Assembly: GCF_024055575.1 (NCBI RefSeq)
Contig: NZ_JAMXOE010000002.1
Span: forward strand, 620,001 to 684,000
Source: Mucilaginibacter flavidus
Lineage (GTDB): Bacteria; Bacteroidota; Bacteroidia; Sphingobacteriales; Sphingobacteriaceae
Length of the DNA: 64,000 bases
Reading direction: 5' to 3'
The notes beneath the pieces were generated by a model. That model did not search any database, had not been told where the DNA came from, and was given only the letters and a program-made list of their open reading frames with translations. Both the position numbers and the translations under genes were made by a program. Shown here one piece after another: positions 41,984-50,614 of the stretch (within the stretch, counting starts at the first letter, position 1; every line of letters starts with the position of its first letter).

Positions 41984-42088
41984 TCGTCCGGACGGCGGCC
42001 TGATTGCCCCCCCGCAAAGGCACTAACACGTGCTATGTTTTTAAACCCTTGTGCTCAAATTTGTATTGTATTATAAACCATCGACACC

Positions 42089-42418
42089 ATGAGCATAACA
42101 GGAAAAGAATACCAGCTTGATTTTGGAATGGCAAAAGCCATACTCAATATTGAAAGTGATACTCGTTTGACCTTCACCATCACCGAAAAAGGCGGTGAAA
42201 AAGTAAATCTAGTTGAGACAGTAGCCATACAGCTAACCGAACTAAGGCCGTAGTTGTATATGGTTACCTGGCAGGAGCAAAACGGCACCTCCGTTAGCCA
42301 GGTGCATGATTATGAGAAAGGTATAATTTATTCCAACTGGACATCGTCGGGCGGAGAATTTAGCCACGCAAAAGGAACGATTACTTTGATTTATATTTAT
42401 AATTATCTTAGAGGGTAA
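42089..42418 (+). pseudogene. MoaF-like protein gene with in-frame TAG
   Basis: 109 codons in one frame with a single TAG at 42251-42253. Before it: MSITGKEYQLDFGMAKAILN to AIQLTELRP. After it: LYMVTWQEQNGTSVSQVHDY to FSHAKGTITLIYIYN. Both parts fit the small beta-barrel MoaF-like family, in which the join reads continuously, so this is one gene broken by a stop. The next gene begins directly after its final TAA (TAAATG). Either a recent nonsense mutation or read-through. Confidence 0.75.
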
Positions 42419-42994
42419 ATGGACCCCAACAAAATAAACCCCTTGATTGCCGGCCCTTCATTGATTATTGCAGGCTCGCTTGCAATTTATTTTGAAGATT
42501 ATAAAAATAACTACCTGGTATCAACCATTGCATACATTACGGTTTTGGGAGGCTGGATAGTGCTTTTTATCAGGGCAATCAAAGGTACGCCGCTAGATGA
42601 GCAGACGGGGGAATTTAAAACACAAAATTCCGAGCCCCTAAAAGTACGACTTACAAGGCTGCTCTCTATTGGATTGTTATTGGCTGTTATGCTTGGGGGG
42701 TTCTACCTGGTTTCGAACCTGGCCACCGAACGGCGTGAGATGATATTGAAAACCCAACCGACCGACACCACCACGGCAACTATTGCCGGGATACAGGTCC
42801 GCCATGGGCGAAGCAGCACCAGCTATTATGCTATCTTTGAATATAAAGTGGGTGGTAAGGTGATAGATCATCCCCGTTATGAAGATAAAGGCGATTTTTT
42901 GACCGGCGACAAGTATGAAATCAGGTACTCGGTTAAATACCCTGAAATGTTTAAAATAATAGGAAAGTGGCGGTACGATATCCCAAACCAATAA
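42419..42994 (+). CDS. DUF3592-like membrane protein
   Basis: 191 residues with three membrane segments (LIAGPSLIIAGSLAIYF, TIAYITVLGGWIVLFI, LLSIGLLLAVMLGGFYLV) and a C-terminal soluble domain. The domain TIAGIQVRHGRSSTSYYAIF then VIDHPRYEDKGDFLTGDKY matches the DUF3592 beta fold. Role unknown. Confidence 0.8.
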   Translation: MDPNKINPLIAGPSLIIAGSLAIYFEDYKNNYLVSTIAYITVLGGWIVLFIRAIKGTPLDEQTGEFKTQNSEPLKVRLTRLLSIGLLLAVMLGGFYLVSNLATERREMILKTQPTDTTTATIAGIQVRHGRSSTSYYAIFEYKVGGKVIDHPRYEDKGDFLTGDKYEIRYSVKYPEMFKIIGKWRYDIPNQ

Positions 42995-43004
42995 ACATAT
43001 AGCT

Positions 43005-43403
43005 ATGACACCCGAAGCATACATTTCAGCGCAACCCGACGAGAGACAGGCCATATTGGCAAGTATCCATGATATTATCATAAATACCGACGAATCAATT
43101 GTGGCTGAAGTTGGCACAATGATGAGTAAACAAATGATATTGTATAAAGACCGGAAGGTGTTTAAATACGGGTTGGCAAGCGTAAAGGATTATATGAGTT
43201 TACATTTAATGCCGATGTATGGTTCGCCGGTTATATATGGCAAGTACATCAAGTTGCTGGATAAGGCCAAATTTCAAAAAGGCTGCATAAATTTTAAAAC
43301 TGCCGATGCGATGCCCTTATCGATTGTTAAAGAATTGATTGCCGATTGCGCCCCGGTTGATTTGATAGCGATGATCGAAAAGATGAGGGCCAGTCGCAAA
43401 TGA
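43005..43403 (+). CDS. DUF1801-domain protein
   Basis: 132 residues. EAYISAQPDERQAILASIHD and the later HLMPMYGSPVIYGKYIKLL, FQKGCINFKTADAMPLSIVK are characteristic of DUF1801 (YdhG-like, an SRPBCC-independent small alpha/beta fold). Function unknown. It starts 10 bp after the preceding gene. Confidence 0.85.
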   Translation: MTPEAYISAQPDERQAILASIHDIIINTDESIVAEVGTMMSKQMILYKDRKVFKYGLASVKDYMSLHLMPMYGSPVIYGKYIKLLDKAKFQKGCINFKTADAMPLSIVKELIADCAPVDLIAMIEKMRASRK

Positions 43404-43492
43404 AATATATTTATTTTCGCGGCAAAAATTAAACAGTAAGTTTCTCGTAACATTTACAGTATATTGCATTACTAAAACCTTAGTTTGAAATT

Positions 43493-44935
43493 ATGCGGTA
43501 TAAATTCACAGAAAATAAAGTCACCCACCTAAGGCTGGGCCTGCTTGCCGTTTCGATGTTTTTGTTTATCAACGTTTTTGGCAATGCAAAAATTACCGGC
43601 GATTTAACCGAGCGGACAACTGTAACCGAAATAGCCATTTTTTTGCCGGTTGATATTTACACAAACGACCAAATGGAAACCCGCTATCCTGTTGTAAACC
43701 ACAAGTTCAGCATCGACCTCGATATTAAGCAACCAATTTTTGTTAAGATATTGATTGGTGCCCGTAAAATTTATTTCCTGGTTAAACCGGGCGATGACAT
43801 ACGGTTTAAGTACTTCGACAGCGGCAGTATAGATAACATCATAAAATTTAACGGAAGCAATGCCCCCGGCCAGCGTTGGTATAATGTTTACACCTACCAG
43901 CCACTTAACAACTTTATAGGCAATGGGCAGTTGCTGGATGCTATATCCACAGGTAGTTTGAACCAATCATTGCACGCATTGGGCCTTTACGTTTACAAGG
44001 AAGGCCTGCCGCTCGATTCGCTATACAGGACGCGACAAGTTGACAAAGTTTTTTGGACGCTGGCTAAAACCGACCTCCGCTCGATGCATGTACTTAACAT
44101 GATAAGGCGAATAACATACCTGGAAGATAGAATAAGCGACAAAAAACTGATTACCAAATACAAAAACATTGTAAGGGTGCTAAACCGCCTGGCCGGCCCT
44201 GAAGATTTACTAAACACACGCAGTTATTTCGGAAAAATGTCTTTGGGAAATTACTATTCAGACTCGCTTTATACAGTATCTAACAGCAACAAAGAGGAAG
44301 TGTATCACATGGGGCCCTACACAGGTTACCAGTATGCCCCGAACACGCTGAGGCAATTTTTGATTGGCGATATCCTGCTGTTTCAACAGGTTACGGGTAC
44401 TGAGGAATACGATTTTAAAAAAGCTTTTAATCAGTATAAAAAGGAATTTTCGAAAAGCGCTTATATCACATTGATTAACCAATTAAACAAGCCGGCAGGG
44501 ACGGCCGGCATTAATATCTTGTTAGATACGGTTACCACCTACAATAGTATTGATGATATAAAAAAGCACTTTAAAGGTAAAGCTGTGTACATCGATCTTT
44601 GGGCAACCTGGTGCATACCCTGCCGCGCGGAGTTTGGGTATTATAAATCGTTAATGCCAATGATGAAGCAAAAAAATATACAACCGGTTTTTATTTCGAT
44701 TGACGCCCCCGCAGCCAAAGCCAGCTGGAAAAAACTGGTGTTGATGAATAACCTGGAAGGGGCACATATTTTGGCCAACAGCAGGCTAAAAGCAGATATT
44801 GTAAAATTGGTTTATAAAAATGGACAGCTTTCAGTTCCGCGGTATTTATTGATAAATAATAAAGGTCAGGTTGTTGATTGGAACGCGCCACGGCCAAGTG
44901 ATGAGCGACTTGTAAAAGTAATTAGCAAGTTATGA
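43493..44935 (+). CDS. TlpA-like thiol-disulphide oxidoreductase with long N-terminal domain
   Basis: 480 residues with an N-terminal export signal (LGLLAVSMFLFINVFGNA). The first 340 residues are a Bacteroidota-type accessory region (a DUF4369-like beta domain, then helices). The last 120 are a thioredoxin fold with the redox motif in DLWATWCIPCRAEF, C374 and C377, and the cis-Pro in QLSVPRYLLI. It should act in the periplasm on protein disulphides. A 37-codon ORF overlaps its stop by 4 bp. Confidence 0.9.
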   Translation: MRYKFTENKVTHLRLGLLAVSMFLFINVFGNAKITGDLTERTTVTEIAIFLPVDIYTNDQMETRYPVVNHKFSIDLDIKQPIFVKILIGARKIYFLVKPGDDIRFKYFDSGSIDNIIKFNGSNAPGQRWYNVYTYQPLNNFIGNGQLLDAISTGSLNQSLHALGLYVYKEGLPLDSLYRTRQVDKVFWTLAKTDLRSMHVLNMIRRITYLEDRISDKKLITKYKNIVRVLNRLAGPEDLLNTRSYFGKMSLGNYYSDSLYTVSNSNKEEVYHMGPYTGYQYAPNTLRQFLIGDILLFQQVTGTEEYDFKKAFNQYKKEFSKSAYITLINQLNKPAGTAGINILLDTVTTYNSIDDIKKHFKGKAVYIDLWATWCIPCRAEFGYYKSLMPMMKQKNIQPVFISIDAPAAKASWKKLVLMNNLEGAHILANSRLKADIVKLVYKNGQLSVPRYLLINNKGQVVDWNAPRPSDERLVKVISKL

Positions 44936-45045
44936 GTTTGATATCGCTGCCTGGCATGCAAAAGGCAAATATTATTATGAGAGGCGGCGGTGGTAGAACT
45001 TCAACCTCGTTTAAATTTACGCTGGAGAATATAGTTTATCCATAA
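44932..45045 (+). CDS. short ORF overlapping the TlpA-like stop (doubtful)
   Basis: A 37-codon ORF starts at the ATGA overlap with the upstream stop, a layout typical of translational coupling. The peptide ends RTSTSFKFTLENIVYP, which looks like the beta-strand end of a larger protein, so a remnant is as likely as a real small gene. Confidence 0.3.
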   Translation: MSLISLPGMQKANIIMRGGGGRTSTSFKFTLENIVYP

Positions 45046-45086
45046 GCGAACCGCTAACCTTATATCATAAAATTTATGCCCTGGTT

Positions 45087-45800
45087 TCATCTCTTTAACA
45101 GCCTCTGCCCTATTAACTTCATCACCACATCGCGGTAATTACGGCTTATTGGCAGCGACTTGTTTCCAATCCTGATCTCGTTGCCTTCTATCGCTTCGAT
45201 TTTTGAACAGTTTACAAGGTACGATTGGTGTATTTTGATAAACTCATTTGAGGGCAACTGGGATTCCAGGCTTTTCATGGTGAGATAAGCAATGATCTTT
45301 TTGCTCTCGGTGTAAACACTCACATAATTGCCGAGACTTTCGGCATACAGCATATCTGTCAACTCAATTTTTTCGATTCTTTTATCACTTTTAATAAAGA
45401 TATAGGACGGCTGGGGGATAGCAGCTGCCATATACTTCATTTGATGGTAATCCTTAGCCTTTTGCACAGCTTTAAGAAACCGGCTAAAAGCAACGGGTTT
45501 TAACAGGTAATCGATGATATCCAGCTCATACCCCTCCAGTGCATATTGAGGAAATGCCGTTGTTAGTATCACGATGGAGTCGATGTGCATTTTTTGCAAG
45601 AACTGCAGGCCCGATACCTTTGGCATTTCAATATCGAGGAAAACAATATCGATTTCGTTGTTCTTCAAAAATGCTTCCGCCTTCATTGCATTTTCAAATT
45701 TGCCGTGCAAATCCATAAAAGGTACCTGCTCTACAAATTCATGTAGTATTTTACGGGCGACGGGCTCATCATCTACAATAATACAGCTGAGTTTTTTCAT
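45087..45800 (-). CDS. LytTR-family response regulator
   Basis: 237 residues. The receiver domain has the acidic pair D10-D11, phospho-acceptor D56 in DIVFLDIEMPK, Thr in ILTTAFPQYA and Lys in YLLKPVAFSRF. The LytTR DNA-binding domain follows (FIKSDKRIEKIELTDMLY, KIHQSYLVN, LPISRNYRDVVM). It overlaps the kinase gene by 4 bp, so the two form a two-component system. Target genes are unknown. Confidence 0.96.
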   Translation of the reverse strand: MKKLSCIIVDDEPVARKILHEFVEQVPFMDLHGKFENAMKAEAFLKNNEIDIVFLDIEMPKVSGLQFLQKMHIDSIVILTTAFPQYALEGYELDIIDYLLKPVAFSRFLKAVQKAKDYHQMKYMAAAIPQPSYIFIKSDKRIEKIELTDMLYAESLGNYVSVYTESKKIIAYLTMKSLESQLPSNEFIKIHQSYLVNCSKIEAIEGNEIRIGNKSLPISRNYRDVVMKLIGQRLLKR

Positions 45801-46804
45801 GCCACAAGCGTTAAATGTACATGATAAATGTTCTGTTCTTTTTTTATATCGAGTGTGTAACGCTCTTTATATAAAAGTTCCAGTCTTCTTTCTGCATTGT
45901 TAAGTCCGATGCCCCCCGGGATAGCTTCCGATTCGTCATATGAATTATCACAGGTGAAATCGATCTGGCCGTTCTTTTCATTTAATGTGATGATAATACT
46001 GTTAATACTGTCGCCCCTGGAGACATATTTAAACGCATTTTCTACAAAAGCCATGAAAATTAACGGGGCAATTTTAACTCCCCCATCCTTGTAGTCTACA
46101 TTCAATGTTACCTCCATATTTTCGTTACTTCGGGCCTTTTGCAGGGCTACGTAGTTTTTCATGTATTTTATTTCCTTTTCCAGTTCAATCATATCCACAT
46201 CCGCCTCATACAAATTATATCGCAGCAAATCTGAAAATTGCACCATCATGTCCCTCGCCTCAGTGTTACTCATGCTGATAGAACCATAAATAGTATTGAG
46301 GCCATTAAACAGGAAGTGCGGGTTTATTTGTGAGCGCAGGTACTTCAATTCTGTTTGCAGCTGGTTGATCTGGATGTTTTTAACCTGCTCCTCGCGTTCC
46401 GACCATTTTTGAGTGATGTATAACATCGCCGTGATAACGGTACAACACAATCCGTACACAAAATTAGCCCAGAAGCCCGAACTTGTGCCAATGGGCTTAT
46501 CGTGGAAAAGGACGCCATGTATAAACATGTTATAGTGGCCGGTGAGGAATGTATACAACAAAACTAAGCCAATCAGGCCGGCAATGTATGCACTGAATAA
46601 TCTCTTTTCGAGCAGGTTGGGTATTAAAAACAAATTATTTACCCTTATCAGTAATGTAAAAATGGAGAAATGCACGATGACCGTAAACATGTAGGAGAAA
46701 CAGGCCTGCACAGTTTTTACCGAGTAAACCGGCTTTTCGATGACGAGGGCCCCGATATACGCAGCAAAAAAGAGCAAATAATAGGTGTATCGTTTTAAAT
46801 ACAT
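45797..46804 (-). CDS. LytS/YehU-type sensor histidine kinase
   Basis: 335 residues. Four membrane segments lie in the first 130 residues, then a coiled coil and the His_kinase domain with H163 in SQINPHFLFNGLNTIYGS, and a HATPase with FVENAFKYV and GGIGLNNAERRLELLY. Few extracellular residues are visible, so the signal may be sensed in the membrane. Operon with the LytTR regulator. Confidence 0.95.
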   Translation of the reverse strand: MYLKRYTYYLLFFAAYIGALVIEKPVYSVKTVQACFSYMFTVIVHFSIFTLLIRVNNLFLIPNLLEKRLFSAYIAGLIGLVLLYTFLTGHYNMFIHGVLFHDKPIGTSSGFWANFVYGLCCTVITAMLYITQKWSEREEQVKNIQINQLQTELKYLRSQINPHFLFNGLNTIYGSISMSNTEARDMMVQFSDLLRYNLYEADVDMIELEKEIKYMKNYVALQKARSNENMEVTLNVDYKDGGVKIAPLIFMAFVENAFKYVSRGDSINSIIITLNEKNGQIDFTCDNSYDESEAIPGGIGLNNAERRLELLYKERYTLDIKKEQNIYHVHLTLVA

Positions 46805-47230
46805 GGCGCTGCTTTAGCCTTTAACAGAATAAATATATCTTATTGAACTGGAAACCCGAAATACTACTTTGAGCAGCCTGCCGCTTATCACGGAAAATTG
46901 TGTAGTTATCACGTTAACGGCGCATACTGTCATAAAGATTTTTTTAGTCCCGAAAAAATCAACCATTATACCAGGACGTACTTAACGTGCTTCTTCGCCT
47001 TTGAACCGGTATCCTGTGCAAAAAAGTTCCGCATTTACCGTTACAAAATCTCATCCGCCAATTTCACGCAAAAACGGCCAATTGCGTAGAATACCTGTAC
47101 CGCTATCATATAAATTTCCTTGGGCCGAACGGCTCATGTAATTTTATGGAAAAGATACCTTCATCATAAACAACGTAACAAAAGCATCTGTAAATCATCC
47201 AATTATAACCAATCGGTAAAATCTAAAGCA
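46805..47230 (+). other. 426-bp divergent spacer, no gene seen
   Basis: It should hold the promoters of the two-component operon and of the DUF4395 gene. Reading frames here show no family features, and I see no clear TAnnTTTG pair or hairpin. Confidence 0.5.
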
Positions 47231-47893
47231 ATGAAAAAAAATATACAATTCGGAGAAACTGTCGAAGGATATAACATCCCGGTTCTAAACGAACGCGAAA
47301 TACGGGCGGCGGCCGGGATATTGTTCCTGGTTATATTTTTTGCTTTAATACTCATCATGTTTAAAAATGATTTTTTACTTGCAAAATATTCCATTACCAT
47401 ATTCCTTACCGATTTTATTGTGCGGGTATTTGTTAGCCCCAGGTTTTCGCCCACTTTAATCATCGGGCGCCTCATCGTGAGGAACCAGGTGCCGGAATAT
47501 GTTGGCGCAAAACAAAAAAAGTTTACATGGATGGTTGGGGTGGGCTTGTCTGGCACGATGTTCATTTTTATGGTGCTGGTTAATTCGTACAGCCCGATAA
47601 CGGGTATTATTTGCCTGCTGTGCCTTATTTTCCTGTTTTTTGAGTCGGCGTTTGGTATTTGTTTGGCCTGCAAGGTTTACAAAATAGTTTACCAGGAAAA
47701 AGCCCAGTACTGCCCCGGCGAAGTTTGCGACGTAAAGGCGAGGCAGGATATTCAAAAAACATCGCCGGCCCAGTTGCTTATTATACTTGGGTTTATAGCA
47801 TACATTACACTTACGGCTGTTTTATTTAATGACCAGCTAAGTAAAAAACCATACGACCTGTTTGGGATTTTTGGCACTGAGAAATCAAAATAA
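47231..47893 (+). CDS. DUF4395 membrane protein
   Basis: 220 residues from ATG at 47231 (MKKNIQFGETVEGYNIPVLN); a longer frame upstream adds 37 residues without family likeness. Four membrane segments, plus FVSPRFSPTLIIGRLIV and a cysteine cluster in QYCPGEVCDVK, as in DUF4395 proteins. These often sit near sulphur or redox genes. Here the next gene, 18 bp on, is a cysteine-desulphurase-like enzyme, which suggests a joint function. Confidence 0.88.
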   Translation: MKKNIQFGETVEGYNIPVLNEREIRAAAGILFLVIFFALILIMFKNDFLLAKYSITIFLTDFIVRVFVSPRFSPTLIIGRLIVRNQVPEYVGAKQKKFTWMVGVGLSGTMFIFMVLVNSYSPITGIICLLCLIFLFFESAFGICLACKVYKIVYQEKAQYCPGEVCDVKARQDIQKTSPAQLLIILGFIAYITLTAVLFNDQLSKKPYDLFGIFGTEKSK

Positions 47894-47911
47894 AAGATAT
47901 TTTAAACCAAG

Positions 47912-49474
47912 ATGTACACTACATACGACGACCGAACCATGCTTATGCCCCCAAAAAATGCACTGGAAAACTATTTCTCCAAATTCCGCGAGAATGTCGT
48001 CGGCAATGGGCAAACTTTTGAGTCGCCATTCGGAGAAAAAGAAATAATTTATGCCGACTGGACCGCCAGCGGCAGGGCCTATCGCCCCATTGAAGAATGC
48101 ATTCAGCGACAGGTATTGCCCTTCGTTGGGAACACACATACGGCAACCACCATCACCGGGGGATTGATGTCAAAAGCATACGAACAGGCAAAAGTTATTG
48201 TGAAGCAGCATGTTAATACTAATAACGATGATGCGTTGATTTTTTGCGGCAGTGGAATGACGGGCGCCGTAAATAAACTGCAAAGGATTTTAGGGTTGAG
48301 GATGCCGGAGCGGGTTATGGACTACGCGCAAAAAGGAAGCCTGCAATTGGATGAGGTGTTGAGGCCCATTGTTTTTGTGACCCACATGGAGCACCATAGT
48401 AACCAGGTTAGCTGGCTCGAAACCATAGCAGATGTTGAAATAATTAAGGCTGATGAAAGCGGAAATGTTAGCCTGGAACATTTCGTTAGCTTATTAGAAC
48501 AATTTAAGCATCGAAAAAACAAGATAGCGGCCATTACCGCTTGCTCCAATGTGACTGGCATTGAGACCCCATGCCATGAAATTGCAAAAATAATTCATGA
48601 ATATGGCGGGTTGTGCTTCGTTGACTTTGCCTGTTCGGCCCCTTATGTTGATATTGATATGCATCCGGGTAAAAAAGGCGCCCATTTAGATGCAATTTAT
48701 TTTTCGCCCCATAAGTTTTTGGGCGGTGTGGGTACGTGTGGTGTTTTGATTTTCAACAAAAAAATTTATAAAAACGATGTGCCTGACCAGCCTGGCGGCG
48801 GTACCATATTGTACAGCAACCCGTGGAAGGTACATGAATATATCGCAAATATTGAACACCGCGAAGATGGCGGCACCCCTCCTTTTCTGCAAGGTATAAA
48901 AGTGGCGATGTGTATTAGATTGAAGGAGGAAATGGGTGTTGCAAATATACTAAAGCGGGAAGACGAGTTATTGCACATCATTTTTGAGCGGTTCTCAAAA
49001 ATCAAAAACGTCGAAATTCTTGAAGGGCATATTAAAAAAAGATTGGGTGTAGTTTCGTTTATTGTAAATGGTGCCCATCATAATTTGATCGCCAAAATCC
49101 TGAACGACAGGTTTGGCATCCAGACCAGGGGCGGCTGCTCATGCACAGGAACTTATGGACACCATCTGCTGGGTGTTGACGAGGCCTGGTCGTATCAAAT
49201 ATTGACTTCTCTCCATTCAGGAGATATGTTATCCAAACCCGGTTGGATCAGGTTGTCCGTACATCCAACCATGACCGATGCCGAAATTTGGTTTATTATG
49301 GACGCGATTGAGTTAACCGCAGTCCGTTTCCGGGAGTGGGGAAAAGACTACATCCATGATCCGGAATCGGGCGAATATACTTTCGAAGGCGGCGATGCAA
49401 AAGAGGAATGTAGCGTTGAAGGTTGGTTTGATAGTTCCAATTGGGGTAAAGCCGCTTCCAAACCTAGCTGCTGA
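47912..49474 (+). CDS. class V aminotransferase (cysteine-desulphurase-like)
   Basis: 520 residues, a fold-type I PLP enzyme. D238 in GGLCFVDFACSAPYVD and K268 in FSPHKFLGGVG are the cofactor Asp and Schiff-base Lys; the H in THMEHHSN is the ring-stacking His. GIQTRGGCSCTGTYGHHLLG resembles the catalytic-Cys loop of desulphurases. It is longer than SufS (about 410), with a C-terminal addition rich in Cys (EECSVEGWFD, then SKPSC at the end). ATG at 47939 is an alternative start. Substrate unproven. Confidence 0.85.
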   Translation: MYTTYDDRTMLMPPKNALENYFSKFRENVVGNGQTFESPFGEKEIIYADWTASGRAYRPIEECIQRQVLPFVGNTHTATTITGGLMSKAYEQAKVIVKQHVNTNNDDALIFCGSGMTGAVNKLQRILGLRMPERVMDYAQKGSLQLDEVLRPIVFVTHMEHHSNQVSWLETIADVEIIKADESGNVSLEHFVSLLEQFKHRKNKIAAITACSNVTGIETPCHEIAKIIHEYGGLCFVDFACSAPYVDIDMHPGKKGAHLDAIYFSPHKFLGGVGTCGVLIFNKKIYKNDVPDQPGGGTILYSNPWKVHEYIANIEHREDGGTPPFLQGIKVAMCIRLKEEMGVANILKREDELLHIIFERFSKIKNVEILEGHIKKRLGVVSFIVNGAHHNLIAKILNDRFGIQTRGGCSCTGTYGHHLLGVDEAWSYQILTSLHSGDMLSKPGWIRLSVHPTMTDAEIWFIMDAIELTAVRFREWGKDYIHDPESGEYTFEGGDAKEECSVEGWFDSSNWGKAASKPSC

Positions 49475-49479
49475 GCTAA

Positions 49480-49846
49480 TTAAAAATCCCCTTCTTTCCG
49501 GTTAGGGTCGTGGCAAAAGCAGCGGTATTCGCGGGTGGTATCTTCCTGGTGGCCCGGCGTTGTTCTTTGCCACTTTGCCCCGGAGTTCTTAGGGCGGGAT
49601 TACAACATGCAGGTAGTAGTTTTGCAGATGCCCTCGCAGTCAACGGTATTGTACTCAACGCCGCTCACCGGGGTCATTTTAACATGGCAATGGTCGGCCG
49701 CAGTTAGGTCTACGGTTTCATTGGCTTTGTGGCTGTAATAAATTATTCCCACTATAACCGCCAATAATAATAACGCCCACTACAATGCTTACCGGGCCTA
49801 AAACGGGGGGAACTGTGACGGCTGCTAATGTTTGAAAACAGATCAT
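49480..49846 (-). pseudogene. decayed small membrane/cysteine-rich protein gene
   Basis: ATG at 49846 opens a 42-codon frame (MICFQTLAAVTVPPVLGPVS...). A +1 shift near 49760 leads into LLLLAVIVGIIYYSHKANET, a membrane helix followed by HCHVKMTPVSG and VDCEGICKTTTCML, then TAA at 49600-49602. The same frame continues after that stop to TTREYRCFCHDPNRKEGDF and a TAA at 49480. The in-frame helix and repeated Cys suggest one former gene with a frameshift and a nonsense codon. I do not know the family. Confidence 0.4.
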
Positions 49847-50088
49847 AATAATATAATTTAGGTTTATAAACTAATTTTAAGATCGTATGGAAGACAGATG
49901 ATCGCTATGGCTGTATAAATTTATAAAAGTATTTTTTTATTATTTATAAGTAATTGAAAATAAATGGAGTAGGTGATTTTAGTAGCACTTACAATATTGC
50001 TATGGCACAAACACCCCCTCACATTGTCACTACTGCACTTTTCCATTAGTACCACCAAACCCTATGTTTGTGCTGTTAACAAATTATC

Positions 50089-50514
50089 ATGAACAACATC
50101 GAAAAAACTACCCTGAGCGCCGAAATCGAAATAAACGCCCCAATTGAAAAGGTTTGGGCATTATGGAGCACCCCCGAAGATATTATGCAATGGAATACCC
50201 CCGATGCCACCTGGCACACCCCCCATGCAGAAAATAACCTGCGCCCCGGCGGGCAATTCCTGTTTGCTATGGCACTAAAGGACGGCAGCCTGAACTTTGA
50301 TTTTACAGGCACCTATGACGAAGTAATAGCTAACCGGCTTATTGCCTACACACTTAACGATGGCCGCAAGAGCACTATCCATTTTACTGCGGGTAACCCG
50401 GTTAAGCTGGTTGAAATTTTTGAGGCGGATGATAACCAGCCTGCAGCCATGCAACAACAGTTTTGCCAGGCGGTGCTTGATGGGTTTAAAAGGTACGTAG
50501 AGGAAAAACCCTGA
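50089..50514 (+). CDS. SRPBCC-family protein (AHSA1-like)
   Basis: 141 residues. The fold is recognisable from EIEINAPIEKVWALWSTPED, WNTPDATWHTPHAENNLRPGG, FDFTGTYDEVIANRLIAYTL and the C-terminal helix QQQFCQAVLDGFKRYVE. These proteins bind hydrophobic ligands; here the ligand is unknown. Confidence 0.92.
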   Translation: MNNIEKTTLSAEIEINAPIEKVWALWSTPEDIMQWNTPDATWHTPHAENNLRPGGQFLFAMALKDGSLNFDFTGTYDEVIANRLIAYTLNDGRKSTIHFTAGNPVKLVEIFEADDNQPAAMQQQFCQAVLDGFKRYVEEKP

Positions 50515-50614
50515 ACGTTTTTTTAAAACTTATACGAATAGCATAAATTATTAAAGCCGGATTTTATGTTTAAATTAGATGTTGATTTCTGCAACAGTTT
50601 AAACCGCCTGTTAA

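Noticed and set aside
44932..45045. 37-codon ORF as a type VI Hcp-like fragment.
   Set aside because: The final strand pattern is suggestive, but it is too short to place in a family; listed only as a doubtful ORF.
46898..47089. 63-codon ORF on the plus strand.
   Set aside because: No family likeness, composition or neighbour support; the region is more likely the control region of two divergent units.
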